The translations under genes were made by a program, and so were the position numbers. A DNA stretch of 64,000 nt. Source: Microbaculum marinisediminis. Its GTDB lineage: Bacteria; Pseudomonadota; Alphaproteobacteria; Rhizobiales; Tepidamorphaceae. Shown in pieces: positions 27,868 to 36,935 of the stretch. The stretch spans positions 62,001-126,000 of the forward strand of contig NZ_JALIDZ010000010.1 in the NCBI RefSeq assembly GCF_025397915.1, read 5' to 3'. The first letter of the stretch is position 1. Every line of letters begins with the position of its first letter. The notes beneath the pieces were generated by a model. That model was not told the DNA's origin. It did not search any database and saw only the letters and a program-made list of their open reading frames with translations.

Positions 27868-29703
27868 TCAGTCGCTCCGCTCCCCGGCGTCGCGGTCCCA
27901 CCACGAATCGAGGTCGTAACCGTACAAGGATACACGGTCCGGGTGTCCGATACGCGCCCGCCGCGCCACCCACTGCTTCGGCAGGTGAAAAAGCGGGACC
28001 ACATAGGTGCCGGACATCAGAATCCGGTCCAGCGCGCGCGCCGCGTCGACAAACTCGGCGCGATCGCGCGCTTCGAGCATCGCCTCGATCATGGCGTCGA
28101 TCGCGGGATCCGAGGCCCCCATGTAGTTGCGGGTCCCTTCGGTCTGCGCCGCCTCGCTGCCCCAGTAGAATTTCTGCTCATTGCCCGGCGACAGCGACGA
28201 GAACCAGAAATAAGGCATCATATCGAAATCGAACGTCTGGCGTCTGCGCTCGAACTGGGCGCTGTCGACTTGCCGGACCGAGACCGCGATCCCGGCTCGC
28301 TTGAGAAAGTTGACGTACGCGAGGGCGAGTCGCTCCTGGTCGGGCGTTCCCACGAGGATCTCGAAGGCGAGCGGCTTGCCCGTCGCCTTGTCGGTCATCA
28401 CCCCGCCATCCAGCGCATATCCGGCCGCCTCGAGAAGCTGGATCGCGCGCCGCAGCGCCGCCCGATCGCGCCCGGACCCGTCGGATCCGGGAACCTGGTA
28501 GGTGCCTTCCATGATCTCGGGTGCGATCCGATCGGCCCATGGCGCCAGCAGTTCGCGCTCGCGCGCGCTTGCCGGTCGGCCGTGGGCCGATAGATCGGAC
28601 CCCGGATAGTAGCTTTGTGTGCGCTGATAGAGCCCGTGATAAAGGCTCTTGTCGATCCAGGCCCCGTCGAAGAGCGTCAGCAGCGCCTCGCGCACCCGCT
28701 TGTCGGCGAAGATCGGTCTGCGGGTGTTGAATACCAGCGCCGACATGCCGCGCGGAACGCCGGACTCGAACTCCTCGCGGATCACGTCGCCGGACCTGGC
28801 CGCCGGAAAGGCATATTCTGTCGCCCAGCGCGCGGGATTGTCCTCGGCCAGGACGTCGACCAGGCCCTTCTTGAAGGCTTCGAACAGGGTCGAGTCGTTT
28901 CGGTAGTATTCGTATTTGATCTCGTCGAAGTTGAACCGGCCACGGTTCACCGCGAGATCGCGGCCCCAGTAGTTCGGGTCGCGCCGAAAGGTGATCGATT
29001 CCCCGTATTTCACCTGTTCGACCACATAGGGACCGCTGCCGACCGGCTGAATGTTTCCGCTGCGCTCGAAATCGTCTAACAGGTAGTGGTCGAACGACAG
29101 GATCGGCATCAGGCCGATGATCAACGGCATCTCGCGATCCGGCGTGCCCTTGAACGTGAACCGCACGGTCCGCTCGTCGAGCTGCTCGGCCTTGTCGACC
29201 TGCGAATAGTAGGTGCGGAAATTGGGCCTGCCTTTTTTCATCAGCAGTTCCCAGGAGAAGATCACGTGTTCCGGCAGGACCGGGTTGCCGTCAGAGAAAC
29301 GCGCTTCCGGCCGCAGCCGAAACGTCACAGAACTCCGGTCATCCGGCACCTCGACGCTCTCCGCGAGCAGTCCGTAGAGCGTGAACGGTTCGTCGAGACT
29401 ACGCGTCATCAGCGATTCGAAGACATAGTCGCGCAAGCCCCTAGCCGGCGCGCCCTGGACGATGAAGGGGTTCAGGCTGTCGAAGCTGCCGACGACGCCC
29501 AGCGTCAGCCTGCCGCCTTTGGGCGCGTCCGGATCGACATAGGCGAAGTTTCGGAAGTCGGGGCCATAATGCGGTTCGCCATGCATGGCGATCGCATGGG
29601 ATGGTTCGGCGGCCGGGGTCCCGATAGCCGTCGAAAAGGCGAGAAAAATACCTGCCGCCACCAATAAACCGCGGCCAAACGGGCGACCAAACCGCGAAAA
29701 CAT
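27868..29703 (-). CDS. ABC-type peptide-binding protein, YejA-like (SBP family 5)
   Basis: A periplasmic binding protein of about 611 residues with a signal peptide (to about residue 33, cleavage near PAAE). The mature start HAIAMHGEPHYGPDFRNFAYVDPDAPKGG and FDSLNPFIVQGAPARGL are hallmarks of YejA, whose system imports microcin C-like and cell-wall peptides. The middle has SGPYVVEQVKYGESITFRRDPNYWG, usual for family-5 binding proteins. I chose ATG 29703; a TTG two codons earlier is also open. No yejBEF-type permease or ATPase gene lies nearby, so it is an orphan here. It heads a run with two adenylate-forming proteins, with 22 bases to the next start. Confidence 0.87.
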   Translation of the reverse strand: MFSRFGRPFGRGLLVAAGIFLAFSTAIGTPAAEPSHAIAMHGEPHYGPDFRNFAYVDPDAPKGGRLTLGVVGSFDSLNPFIVQGAPARGLRDYVFESLMTRSLDEPFTLYGLLAESVEVPDDRSSVTFRLRPEARFSDGNPVLPEHVIFSWELLMKKGRPNFRTYYSQVDKAEQLDERTVRFTFKGTPDREMPLIIGLMPILSFDHYLLDDFERSGNIQPVGSGPYVVEQVKYGESITFRRDPNYWGRDLAVNRGRFNFDEIKYEYYRNDSTLFEAFKKGLVDVLAEDNPARWATEYAFPAARSGDVIREEFESGVPRGMSALVFNTRRPIFADKRVREALLTLFDGAWIDKSLYHGLYQRTQSYYPGSDLSAHGRPASARERELLAPWADRIAPEIMEGTYQVPGSDGSGRDRAALRRAIQLLEAAGYALDGGVMTDKATGKPLAFEILVGTPDQERLALAYVNFLKRAGIAVSVRQVDSAQFERRRQTFDFDMMPYFWFSSLSPGNEQKFYWGSEAAQTEGTRNYMGASDPAIDAMIEAMLEARDRAEFVDAARALDRILMSGTYVVPLFHLPKQWVARRARIGHPDRVSLYGYDLDSWWDRDAGERSD

Positions 29704-29982
29704 ACGCAAGATGACCGGTCTCTGTCCGAATCGTGTTCAGTCACATTAACATAGGCCGATGCACAGGCCGGCGAAGTCGCGATTGAGGGGATACCCCAGA
29801 ATTTCGATTGACGTTGCTGGAAATCGGCCTCGATCCGCGCTATTGCGTAGCCCGCGCTCGGCTCCGACATGCTGTCGCCGCAATTCGCCGCGAGCTAGCG
29901 TCATGAGTGTCGCCATGCCCGTATAATCCGCGAGCGTGGTCAACATACCCGAGGGAATTTCAGAAGGTTTCGAGGAGCACGT
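29704..29982. other. Divergent intergenic region, yejA-like gene / ialB
   Basis: This stretch of about 279 bases carries no convincing gene. The plus-strand side contains the candidate ialB promoter. For the minus-strand gene I see only an A/T-rich patch around 29738-29752 (TTAACATA) and no promoter I can defend. Confidence 0.5.
29898..29927 (+). promoter_or_regulatory. Candidate sigma-70-type promoter for ialB
   Basis: A perfect -10 hexamer TATAAT lies at 29922-29927, with a weak -35 (GCGTCA, 29898-29903) 18 bases before it. Transcription would start near 29934, about 49 bases ahead of the ialB start codon. Confidence 0.45.
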
Positions 29983-30696
29983 ATGTTGCCCGTCATATCG
30001 AATTCGCGCCGCCACCTGAAAGGCGTCGGCAGTGCGCTGATCGCAGCCGCGATCGCAATCTCCTGGGCTTCGGCTCCCGCATCGGCGCAGGACGCCGGCG
30101 GCACGCCGCCGGCCGCGCCGGCTGTTCAGGCTCCATCCAGCGGTCAGAAGCTCGGCAGCTGGATCAAGCTGTGTGCCCCCGACCAGGCTAATGAGAGCAA
30201 AGAGGATGTCTGCCTCGTCACCCAGGAAGTCCGTACCGAGACGGGCGAGTTCCTGGCGTCGGTCTCCGTGCAGGAGACCAAGACGGCCGAAGGCAAGCGC
30301 CTCGTCCGCGCCGCCGTGCCGCTCGGTACGCTGATTCAGCCCGGCATCCGGATGCAGATCGACGAAGGCAAGCAGGTCGCCGGCAAGTATGTGATCTGCC
30401 TTCCGAACGCCTGCTACGCCGAGATGGAAATCGATGATGCGTTCATCGAAAGCCTCAAGAAAGGCACCAATCTCGTCGTTCTCGTCATCAACAATCAGGG
30501 CAAGGCCGTCGGCATCGGCCTGACGCTGATGGGCTTCACCAAGACCTGGGACGGCCCGCCCGTGCCGATGGAAGAGCTCGCCCAGCAGCGCCAGAAGCTG
30601 CAGGAAGAGCTGCAGAAGCGCGCCGAGGAAGCCCGCAAGAAGATGATCGATCAGGGCGGCACCGTGCCGCAGCCGGCCGAGGGCGCGACGGAATAA
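29983..30696 (+). CDS. ialB: Invasion-associated locus B family protein
   Basis: A 237-residue secreted protein with a signal peptide (to about residue 36, cleavage after ASAQ). It has the IalB-family fold features: SWIKLCAPDQ, a Cys pair in VCLVTQEVRTETGEFLASVSVQE, VPLGTLIQPGIRMQID, and the second Cys pair in YVICLPNACYAEMEID. The C-terminal 45 residues form a charged, probably coiled tail rich in Gln, Glu and Lys. IalB proteins were named in Bartonella erythrocyte invasion but are common in free-living Hyphomicrobiales, where their role is not clear. GAGGAG precedes the ATG. A hairpin terminator follows. Confidence 0.9.
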   Translation: MLPVISNSRRHLKGVGSALIAAAIAISWASAPASAQDAGGTPPAAPAVQAPSSGQKLGSWIKLCAPDQANESKEDVCLVTQEVRTETGEFLASVSVQETKTAEGKRLVRAAVPLGTLIQPGIRMQIDEGKQVAGKYVICLPNACYAEMEIDDAFIESLKKGTNLVVLVINNQGKAVGIGLTLMGFTKTWDGPPVPMEELAQQRQKLQEELQKRAEEARKKMIDQGGTVPQPAEGATE

Positions 30697-30723
30697 CCGT
30701 CTATCGGTCTACACAAACAAGAA

Positions 30724-30751
30724 ACGCGCGTCCTTTCGGGCGCGCGTTTTT
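30724..30751 (+). terminator. Rho-independent terminator after ialB
   Basis: The stem 30724-30733 (ACGCGCGTCC) pairs with 30738-30747 with one G-T wobble, the loop is TTTC and a run of five T follows. It lies between ialB and the convergent hspQ and could serve both, though the A-run on the other side is interrupted. Confidence 0.88.
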
Positions 30752-30781
30752 GATTCCGGCGGATACTGTCCGCAAAAAACG

Positions 30782-31114
30782 TCAGTGGCTGCGTTCCTCG
30801 CGGCTCTGATAGACGCCGTCCTCGATCCCGTCGAAGACCTCGGCGACCTGCGGGTGGCGCACCGGCTCGCCGGTATCGTCGGGCAGGAGATTCTGCTCCG
30901 AGACGTAGGCGATGTACTCGGTTTCGCTGTTCTCCGCGAACAGGTGGTAGAAGGGCTGATCCTTCTTCGGCCGCACGTCCTCGGGGATCGCTTCCCACCA
31001 TTCCTCGGTATTGGAGAAGGTCGGGTCGACGTCGAAGACCACGCCACGGAACGGGTAGACGCGGTGCCGAACGACCTGGCCAATCCTGTATTTTGCAGTC
31101 CTTAGCATCATCAT
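30782..31114 (-). CDS. hspQ: Heat-shock protein HspQ
   Basis: A 110-residue protein of the HspQ/YccV (hemimethylated-DNA-binding) family. Recognition points are KYRIGQVVRHRVYPFRGVVFDVDPTFSNTEEWW and PFYHLFAENSETEYIAYVSEQNL. HspQ is a small beta-rich protein that in Escherichia coli acts in heat-shock proteostasis, including as a specificity factor of the Lon protease. The start could be any of three successive ATG codons (31114, 31111, 31108). A 14-bp perfect palindrome lies 18 bases upstream. The gene shares a terminator region with ialB. Confidence 0.93.
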   Translation of the reverse strand: MMMLRTAKYRIGQVVRHRVYPFRGVVFDVDPTFSNTEEWWEAIPEDVRPKKDQPFYHLFAENSETEYIAYVSEQNLLPDDTGEPVRHPQVAEVFDGIEDGVYQSREERSH

Positions 31115-31131
31115 TTCGTCACCGGCGCACC

Positions 31132-31145
31132 GTAACGTGCGTTAC
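31132..31145. promoter_or_regulatory. 14-bp palindrome upstream of hspQ
   Basis: GTAACG-TG-CGTTAC is a perfect inverted repeat with a two-base centre. It sits 18 bases before the first hspQ ATG, overlapping the leader or promoter. It may be an operator or a short RNA hairpin; I cannot assign a binding protein. Confidence 0.45.
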
Positions 31146-31216
31146 TTGCGAAATTAATCGCTTGAGATTACAGCCGAATTGTTGTTGCGGCGCCGAACAC
31201 TGTCAAGTGCGGCGCA

Positions 31217-32260
31217 TCACGCGAAGCCGTAGGCGCCCGCCAGTTCCGGATCCTTGCGCGCGACGAGCTTGGCCAGATCGACCATGACCTTCGCCTGCTT
31301 CCAGGTGGCGTCGTCCTGCATCTTGCCGTCGATCATCACGGCGCCCGTCCCGTCGGGCATCGCCTCGAGAATGCGCGCGGCGAGCTTCACTTCCTCCGGA
31401 TCCGGGCTGAACACCCGCTTGGCGATATCGATCTGCGAGGGATGCAGAGTCCAGGCCCCGGCGCAGCCCATGAGGAAGGCGTTGCGGAACTGGGATTCGC
31501 AGGCGTCCGGGTCTGAAAAATCGCCGAACGGGCCGTAGAACGCCTTCAGACCGTTGGCCGCGCAGGCATCGACCATGCGCGCGATCGTGTAGTGCCAGAG
31601 ATCCTGCTGGACGCCGCGCCGTGCCGAGCCCTCGACCGGATCGGGCAGGACCGAATATCCCGGATGACCGCCGCCGACGCGGGTCGTCTTCATCGCCCGC
31701 GACGCGGCGAGGTCGGCGGGGCCCAGGCTCATGCCATGCATCCGCGGGCTGGCCGCGGCGATCGCCTCGACATTGTTGACGCCTTCGGCCGTCTCCAGGA
31801 TCGCGTGGATCAGGATCGGCTTCGTAAGGCTGTGACGCGCCTCGAGCTGCGCCAGCAGCTGGTCGAGATAGTGGATGTCCCACGCGCCTTCGACCTTGGG
31901 CAGCATGATCACGTCGAGCTTGTCGCCGATCGCACCGACGATCTCGACGATGTCGTCGAGCACCCACGGGCTGTTCAGGGCGTTGATCCGCGTCCACAGG
32001 CCGGTCTCGCCGAAGTCGTTGGCCTCGGCCATCTCGATGAAGCCGGCGCGCGCGGCTTCCTTGGCATCGGCCGGAATGGCGTCCTCCAGGTTCCCCAGCA
32101 CGATATCGACCTGCTTCACGATGTCGGGGATCTTGGCGCGCACCTTCTCGATATGCGGGGGAACAAAATGGATCATCCTCTCGGCGCGGACGGGCATGTC
32201 CCGAAACGGCTCCGGAGCGCCAACGGCGAGGGGGCGATAGAAGTTGCGCGGGAGTTTCAT
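31217..32260 (-). CDS. HpcH/HpaI aldolase/citrate lyase family protein, malyl-CoA lyase-like
   Basis: A 347-residue TIM-barrel protein of the CitE-like family. Landmarks are [32 protein letters not shown] (metal-binding acids), [40 protein letters not shown] and [14 protein letters not shown]. The last two match L-malyl-CoA/beta-methylmalyl-CoA lyases, which cleave malyl-CoA to acetyl-CoA and glyoxylate. The start at 32260 gives a family-like N terminus; an extension to 32332 adds 24 unlikely residues. No other ethylmalonyl-CoA pathway gene lies in the window, so the exact substrate is inferred only. It is divergent from the AEC transporter gene. Confidence 0.82.
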   Translation of the reverse strand: MKLPRNFYRPLAVGAPEPFRDMPVRAERMIHFVPPHIEKVRAKIPDIVKQVDIVLGNLEDAIPADAKEAARAGFIEMAEANDFGETGLWTRINALNSPWVLDDIVEIVGAIGDKLDVIMLPKVEGAWDIHYLDQLLAQLEARHSLTKPILIHAILETAEGVNNVEAIAAASPRMHGMSLGPADLAASRAMKTTRVGGGHPGYSVLPDPVEGSARRGVQQDLWHYTIARMVDACAANGLKAFYGPFGDFSDPDACESQFRNAFLMGCAGAWTLHPSQIDIAKRVFSPDPEEVKLAARILEAMPDGTGAVMIDGKMQDDATWKQAKVMVDLAKLVARKDPELAGAYGFA

Positions 32261-32436
32261 CGTGTCGTCGGTCCTGTCGATCTCATGACGTTTGGCGGGC
32301 GCCACCATGTCGTTGGTCAACCCGCAATGCAACCGTTTTACCGCAGTGCAGCAACAGCACGGCGTTGACCGTCCCGGCGCAAAGGCGCTAGGCGAATGGA
32401 AGGGCCTCGGCCGGCCACGCGACGGGACATAGCGGC

Positions 32437-33399
32437 TTGCAACAGGTAATCTCGCTGGCGATGCCCTTCTTCGGGCTGATCTTCCTCGGCTTTCTCGGCG
32501 GGAAGATCGTAAAGCATCCGGCCGAGGGCCTGGCCTGGCTCAACATCTTCATCGTCTATTTCGCGCTTCCGGCGCTGTTCTTTCAGCTGCTCGCCCAGAC
32601 GCCCTTCGAGGAACTGGCGCAGTGGTCGTTCGTCATGACGACGACTTTCGCCACCTACTGCGTCTTCGTGATCGCCTTCGTGGTCGGCTGGCTGGTGACG
32701 CGTGGCAACGTCCAGGAAGCCACGATCCAGGCGCTCGTCGGCAGCTATTCGAACATCGGCTACATGGGCCCGGGCATCACGCTCGCTGCGCTCGGGCCGG
32801 CGGCGACCGTTCCCACCGCTCTGATCTTCTGCTTCGACAACACGCTGCTGTTCACCCTGGTGCCGCTCCTGATGGCGCTCGGCCGCGAGGATCACGTCGG
32901 CGGCCTGTCGATGGCGATCGGGATTGTCCGGCGCATCGTGCTCCACCCGTTCATCCTGGCGACCATCGCCGGCGTGCTTGCCGCCTATTTCCGCTTCGAG
33001 CCGCCCGAGGTGATCAATACGATGCTGACCTATTTGCGCTCCGCGGCGGCACCCTGCGCCCTGTTCGCGATGGGGGTGACGGTGGCGCTGCGGCCGCTGA
33101 AGCGCATACCGCGGGAACTGCCGGTCCTGGCCTTCATCAAGCTGATCCTGCACCCGTTTCTGGTGCTGGTCTTCTTGAGTTTCGTCGGCGATTTCGAGCC
33201 GGTCTGGGTCTATACGGCAATGCTGATGTCGGCTTTGCCGCCGGCGCTCAATGTCTTCGTGCTCGCCCAACAGTACAACGTCTATATCGAACGCGCCTCG
33301 AGCAGCATTTTGCTCGGCACTATCATTTCGGTGTTCACGCTGACGACCGTGCTATACCTCGTGGCCAACGATATGGTGCCGGCCGACCTCTTTCCTTGA
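32437..33399 (+). CDS. AEC (auxin efflux carrier) family transporter
   Basis: A 320-residue membrane protein with about ten spans. The N terminus [23 protein letters not shown], the central [19 protein letters not shown] (the broken-helix Asn/Gly region) and [15 protein letters not shown] identify the AEC family, which carries small organic acids, often malate or malonate, in bacteria. The start appears to be TTG at 32437; the next ATG at 32461 would cut the first conserved residues. It lies 52 bases ahead of a CaiB/BaiF CoA-transferase gene on the same strand, a pairing that suits an organic acid taken up and then activated with CoA. Confidence 0.85.
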   Translation: MQQVISLAMPFFGLIFLGFLGGKIVKHPAEGLAWLNIFIVYFALPALFFQLLAQTPFEELAQWSFVMTTTFATYCVFVIAFVVGWLVTRGNVQEATIQALVGSYSNIGYMGPGITLAALGPAATVPTALIFCFDNTLLFTLVPLLMALGREDHVGGLSMAIGIVRRIVLHPFILATIAGVLAAYFRFEPPEVINTMLTYLRSAAAPCALFAMGVTVALRPLKRIPRELPVLAFIKLILHPFLVLVFLSFVGDFEPVWVYTAMLMSALPPALNVFVLAQQYNVYIERASSSILLGTIISVFTLTTVLYLVANDMVPADLFP

Positions 33400-33451
33400 G
33401 CCGACGGTTCGCGGCTCCGCCGGCGAGCCGCAGATAGTCCGGGGGATAATC

Positions 33452-34570
33452 GTGCAGCCGCTTTCTGGCATTAAGGTACTCGATTTCACGACGCTTCTGC
33501 CGGGCCCGCTGGCCGGGCTTATCCTCGCCGAAGCCGGCGCGGACGTGACGAAGGTCGAGCGCCCGGAGGGCGAGGAAATTCGTCGGTACGCTCCCCGCTG
33601 GGGTGCTGAATCGATCCAGTTCAGTCTTTTGAACCGCGGCAAGAAGAGCGTCACCGTCGACCTGAAGGACAAGGCGGCGCTCTCGCGCATCGAGCCGCTG
33701 ATCGCCGAGAGCGACGTATTGATCGAGCAGTTCCGGCCAGGTGTCATGGCCCGCCTCGGACTGGACTACGACACCGTTCGCAAGATCAGGCCCAACATCG
33801 TCTATTGCTCGATCACCGGCTACGGCCAGCATGGTCCCAAGGCCTATGTGGCCGGACATGACCTGAATTACATCGCCGAGACCGGGCTGTTATCGCTGTC
33901 CTTCGGCAACACCGGCAAGACCGTCGTTCCGCCCGCGCTGATCGCCGATATCGGTGGCGGCACCATGCCGACCGTGATCAATATCCTGCTGGCGCTTCTG
34001 CGTCGCAACGCAAGCGGCGAGGGCGCCTATATCGACATCGCCATGGCCGATACGATGTTCACCTATGCCTGGTGGGCCTTGGGCCTCGGCAATGCCCTGG
34101 GAGACTGGCCGGGCAACGGCGATGCGATGCTGACAGGCGGCTCTCCGCGCTACCAGATCTTCCCGACGCGGGATGGCCGATTCGTCGCAGTGGCCGCACT
34201 GGAACAGAAGTTCTGGAACACGCTGTGCGACCTCGTCGGCCTCGAGGAAAGACTGCGCGACGACAGCGTCGACCCGGAGGCGACCACCGGAGCGCTGCGG
34301 GCGATCATAGGCAACCGGGCGGCGGAGGAGTGGCGGCAGGTCTTCGACGGGCAGGACTGTGCGACGAACGTCATCCGCACGCTCGACGAAGCGGTTCGCG
34401 ATCCGCATTTCCTCGAACGCGGCCTGTTCGACTACGTTCTGGAGAACGATCAGGGCAAGCGTATTCCGGCAATGCCAGTGCCGGTCGCCCCTCAGTTCCG
34501 TGGGGACAGGACGGATGCGAAAACGGCCCCGGCACTCGGAGCCGACGATGAAGGCGGCACGGCCGGGTGA
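33452..34570 (+). CDS. CaiB/BaiF family (class III) CoA-transferase
   Basis: A 372-residue enzyme that moves CoA between carboxylic acids. Seen features are LSGIKVLDFTTLLPGPLAGLILAEAGADVTKVE at the N terminus, the catalytic Asp near residue 166 (ALIADIGGGTM), and GEGAYIDIAMADTMF. The start is GTG 33452, preceded by GGGGGA at a good distance. Its neighbour upstream is an AEC organic-acid transporter. The donor and acceptor acids are unknown; formate/oxalate, mesaconate-type and racemase relatives share this fold. The stop lies nine bases from the convergent UbiH-type gene. Confidence 0.88.
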   Translation: MQPLSGIKVLDFTTLLPGPLAGLILAEAGADVTKVERPEGEEIRRYAPRWGAESIQFSLLNRGKKSVTVDLKDKAALSRIEPLIAESDVLIEQFRPGVMARLGLDYDTVRKIRPNIVYCSITGYGQHGPKAYVAGHDLNYIAETGLLSLSFGNTGKTVVPPALIADIGGGTMPTVINILLALLRRNASGEGAYIDIAMADTMFTYAWWALGLGNALGDWPGNGDAMLTGGSPRYQIFPTRDGRFVAVAALEQKFWNTLCDLVGLEERLRDDSVDPEATTGALRAIIGNRAAEEWRQVFDGQDCATNVIRTLDEAVRDPHFLERGLFDYVLENDQGKRIPAMPVPVAPQFRGDRTDAKTAPALGADDEGGTAG

Positions 34571-34579
34571 ACGACGAGG

Positions 34580-35791
34580 CTAGGTCTCGCCCCGCATGAG
34601 CCGCGGCAGGCGGTATCGCGGCGCGACGCCCTCGCGCATGGCGAAGCGCCGCAGTGGCCCGACGCCACCGAGCGCCGCGATGCCGGCCGAACGCAGCATT
34701 TGCGTGGGCAGGAATCCGGCGATCAGCGTACGGTTTAGCAGATCGATGGCACCGGCCCGCGACATGACGTCGACGCGGCGAGCGGCGTCGTAGGCGTTGC
34801 AAGCGGTATCACCGCCCAGATCGTCGCCTGCCGCACGCGCGTCTTCGACGACCTCGGCGATCGAAGCCGCATCGCGCAGGCCCAGATTGAGCCCCTGAGC
34901 GCCGATTGGCGGCACCACATGGGCAGCCTCGCCGACGAGCGCGACCCGGTTCGCGGCGAACCGGCGCGGTACCAGACCGGACAGGGGATAGAGCCCCCGC
35001 GGCCCGTCGATTTCGACCCGGCCGAGAACGCGGTGGCTGATGCGCTCGATGTCCCGCGCGAGGGAGTCGTCGTCGAACTCGGACAACACCTCGGCCATCT
35101 TGCGCGGTTCCACCCAGACGAGGCTCGATCGGTTGCCCGGCAGCGGCACCAGCGTGAACGGCCCCGGTGGACGATGGAACTCGGTCGAGACGAAACCGTG
35201 CGGCTTCTGATGTGTCAGGTTGAGGACGATCGCGGCCTGATCGTAGGCCCATTCGTCGACATCGATGCCGGCGGCGGCGCGGCATAAGGAACGGCGCCCG
35301 TCGGCCGCGACGATCAGTTGTGCCGTCAGCGTTTCGCCGTCGGCCAGGGCAACCCGCGCCGCGTCCTCGTCGAGATCGACGCCGTTAATCGTTCCGTTGA
35401 TGATCCGGACAGAAGGATAGTCGGAGATACGGCGTCGCAGGGCCGCGACCAGGACCGAATTCGGGATGTTCCAGCCGAACGCCTCTTCGCCGATCTCGCT
35501 GGCGGAAAAATCCACGGTCGGGGCCCGGAAAAGCCGGCCGGTATCGTCGATGATCCGCATACGCGCGAGCGGCGCGGCCTCGTCGACGCAAGCCGCCCAC
35601 ACGCCCAACTCGGTGAGAAGCGCCACCGAGGCGACCATCAGCGCGGACGTGCGCCGGTCCTTTGCCGGATCGGCGAGGGGATCGACGACCACTACACGCG
35701 CACCGCTTCGGCCGAGGGCGAGCGCGGCCGAGAGCCCGGCGGGCCCGCCGCCTGCGACGATTACATCCAATTCCGTACCGTTCTCTGGCAT
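34580..35791 (-). CDS. FAD-dependent hydroxylase, UbiH/UbiF/VisC/COQ6 family
   Basis: A 403-residue aromatic-ring hydroxylase. The N-terminal dinucleotide fold is DVIVAGGGPAGLSAALALGRSGARVVVVD, the DG motif is AADGRRSLCRAA (about 165) and the second FAD motif is VALVGEAAHVVPPIGAQGLNLGLRDA (about 285). In that motif the usual Asp of GDAAH is Glu; I recall this as common in alphaproteobacterial members. It probably hydroxylates a ubiquinone precursor, but which ring position cannot be told. It is divergent from the DUF2182 gene. Confidence 0.87.
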   Translation of the reverse strand: MPENGTELDVIVAGGGPAGLSAALALGRSGARVVVVDPLADPAKDRRTSALMVASVALLTELGVWAACVDEAAPLARMRIIDDTGRLFRAPTVDFSASEIGEEAFGWNIPNSVLVAALRRRISDYPSVRIINGTINGVDLDEDAARVALADGETLTAQLIVAADGRRSLCRAAAGIDVDEWAYDQAAIVLNLTHQKPHGFVSTEFHRPPGPFTLVPLPGNRSSLVWVEPRKMAEVLSEFDDDSLARDIERISHRVLGRVEIDGPRGLYPLSGLVPRRFAANRVALVGEAAHVVPPIGAQGLNLGLRDAASIAEVVEDARAAGDDLGGDTACNAYDAARRVDVMSRAGAIDLLNRTLIAGFLPTQMLRSAGIAALGGVGPLRRFAMREGVAPRYRLPRLMRGET

Positions 35792-35937
35792 TGCAGATTC
35801 TCTTCCCGATCAGGGAATATCGCCAAATCGCGGCTGCGTCACCGCGCCCGTTGCCGCACACCACCGATTGCGCTGCAATAACCTTCGCTTCAGGCGCGCG
35901 TTGCAATCCGGACCGCGCCGTGATTTGAGCTTGGAGC

Positions 35938-36906
35938 GTGGACCAATTCAAGATCGAGGGGCGGGCCTTGGCCGCCGAGACTGACGGACGACTGAGACAC
36001 CTTCGGGGCACCGCGGCGATAATGGCCACGGCAAGCGCGAACCCCAGGCGCGTCGCCTGGGTGATGCTCACCGTCATGGTTGTCATCGCCTGGGCCTATA
36101 TCGCCGTTCTGGCCATGGCGATCGGGCTTGGAGCGACCTTCGGATCGCTCGGCCCCGGCATGGCTGTTCTCGACCGGTTCTCGGCGTGGGCCGGCCTCGA
36201 CGCCGTTGCCTTCCCGCTATTGGCCTCGAGCCCTTGGCTTTCCCGGCTTGTCGCCGCCTGTACGGCAAGCGCCGCGGACTGGTCCGGCGAGACGGTCGTC
36301 CTGCACGTCACCATGTGGCTCGCCATGGGCATCGCCATGATGCTGCCGACCGCGACGCCGATGCTGCGCACCTATGCGGAAATTGCCGATACCGCCGCCG
36401 AGAAGGGCCGACGCGTCGTTTCTCCGGTGGTTCTGGCGCTCGGATACCTGACGATCTGGTCGACGTTCGCGGTCTTCGCGACCGGGCTGGAATGGGTCCT
36501 GGGCTATATCGGCGCCGTTTCGACGACGGGCGCGATCGCGACCACCGGCCTCTCGATCGCCGTTCTGGCGGGCGCCGGCATTTATCAGTTCACCAATCAG
36601 AAAGCCGCCTGCCTGATCAAATGCTCCAATCCGTTTCCGTTCCTGTTCGCTAACTGGACGGAAAGAGCCGGTGGTGTATTCCGCCTGGGCCTTCGCGAGG
36701 GATTGCACTGTCTGGCGTGCTGCTGGGCACTGATGCTGGTGATGTTCGCGGTCGGGACCATGAATATCGTGTGGATCGCCATCCTCACGGTGGTCATGAC
36801 CGTGGAGAAATTGCTGGGAGCACGGTGGTTCAGCCGTGCGATCGGCGTGGTTCTGCTGGCATGGGCCGCGGCCGCGATAGCAGGTCTGTCCCTCGACGGG
36901 CTATGA
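35938..36906 (+). CDS. DUF2182 family membrane protein
   Basis: A membrane protein of up to 322 residues with about six or seven spans. The segment WLAMGIAMMLPTATPMLRTYAEIAD and the Cys-bearing stretches ACLIKCSNPFPFLF and LHCLACCWALMLVMFAVGTMN fit the DUF2182 family (described as a metal-binding integral membrane family). The listed start is GTG 35938, which has GGAG too close for comfort; ATG 36022 is an alternative giving 294 residues. It is followed after 29 bases by a DUF1326 gene, a pairing seen in other genomes as far as I recall. Its function is not established. Confidence 0.78.
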   Translation: MDQFKIEGRALAAETDGRLRHLRGTAAIMATASANPRRVAWVMLTVMVVIAWAYIAVLAMAIGLGATFGSLGPGMAVLDRFSAWAGLDAVAFPLLASSPWLSRLVAACTASAADWSGETVVLHVTMWLAMGIAMMLPTATPMLRTYAEIADTAAEKGRRVVSPVVLALGYLTIWSTFAVFATGLEWVLGYIGAVSTTGAIATTGLSIAVLAGAGIYQFTNQKAACLIKCSNPFPFLFANWTERAGGVFRLGLREGLHCLACCWALMLVMFAVGTMNIVWIAILTVVMTVEKLLGARWFSRAIGVVLLAWAAAAIAGLSLDGL

Positions 36907-36935
36907 TAAAGTCAAGATAAACAGGGAGAAGGTGC

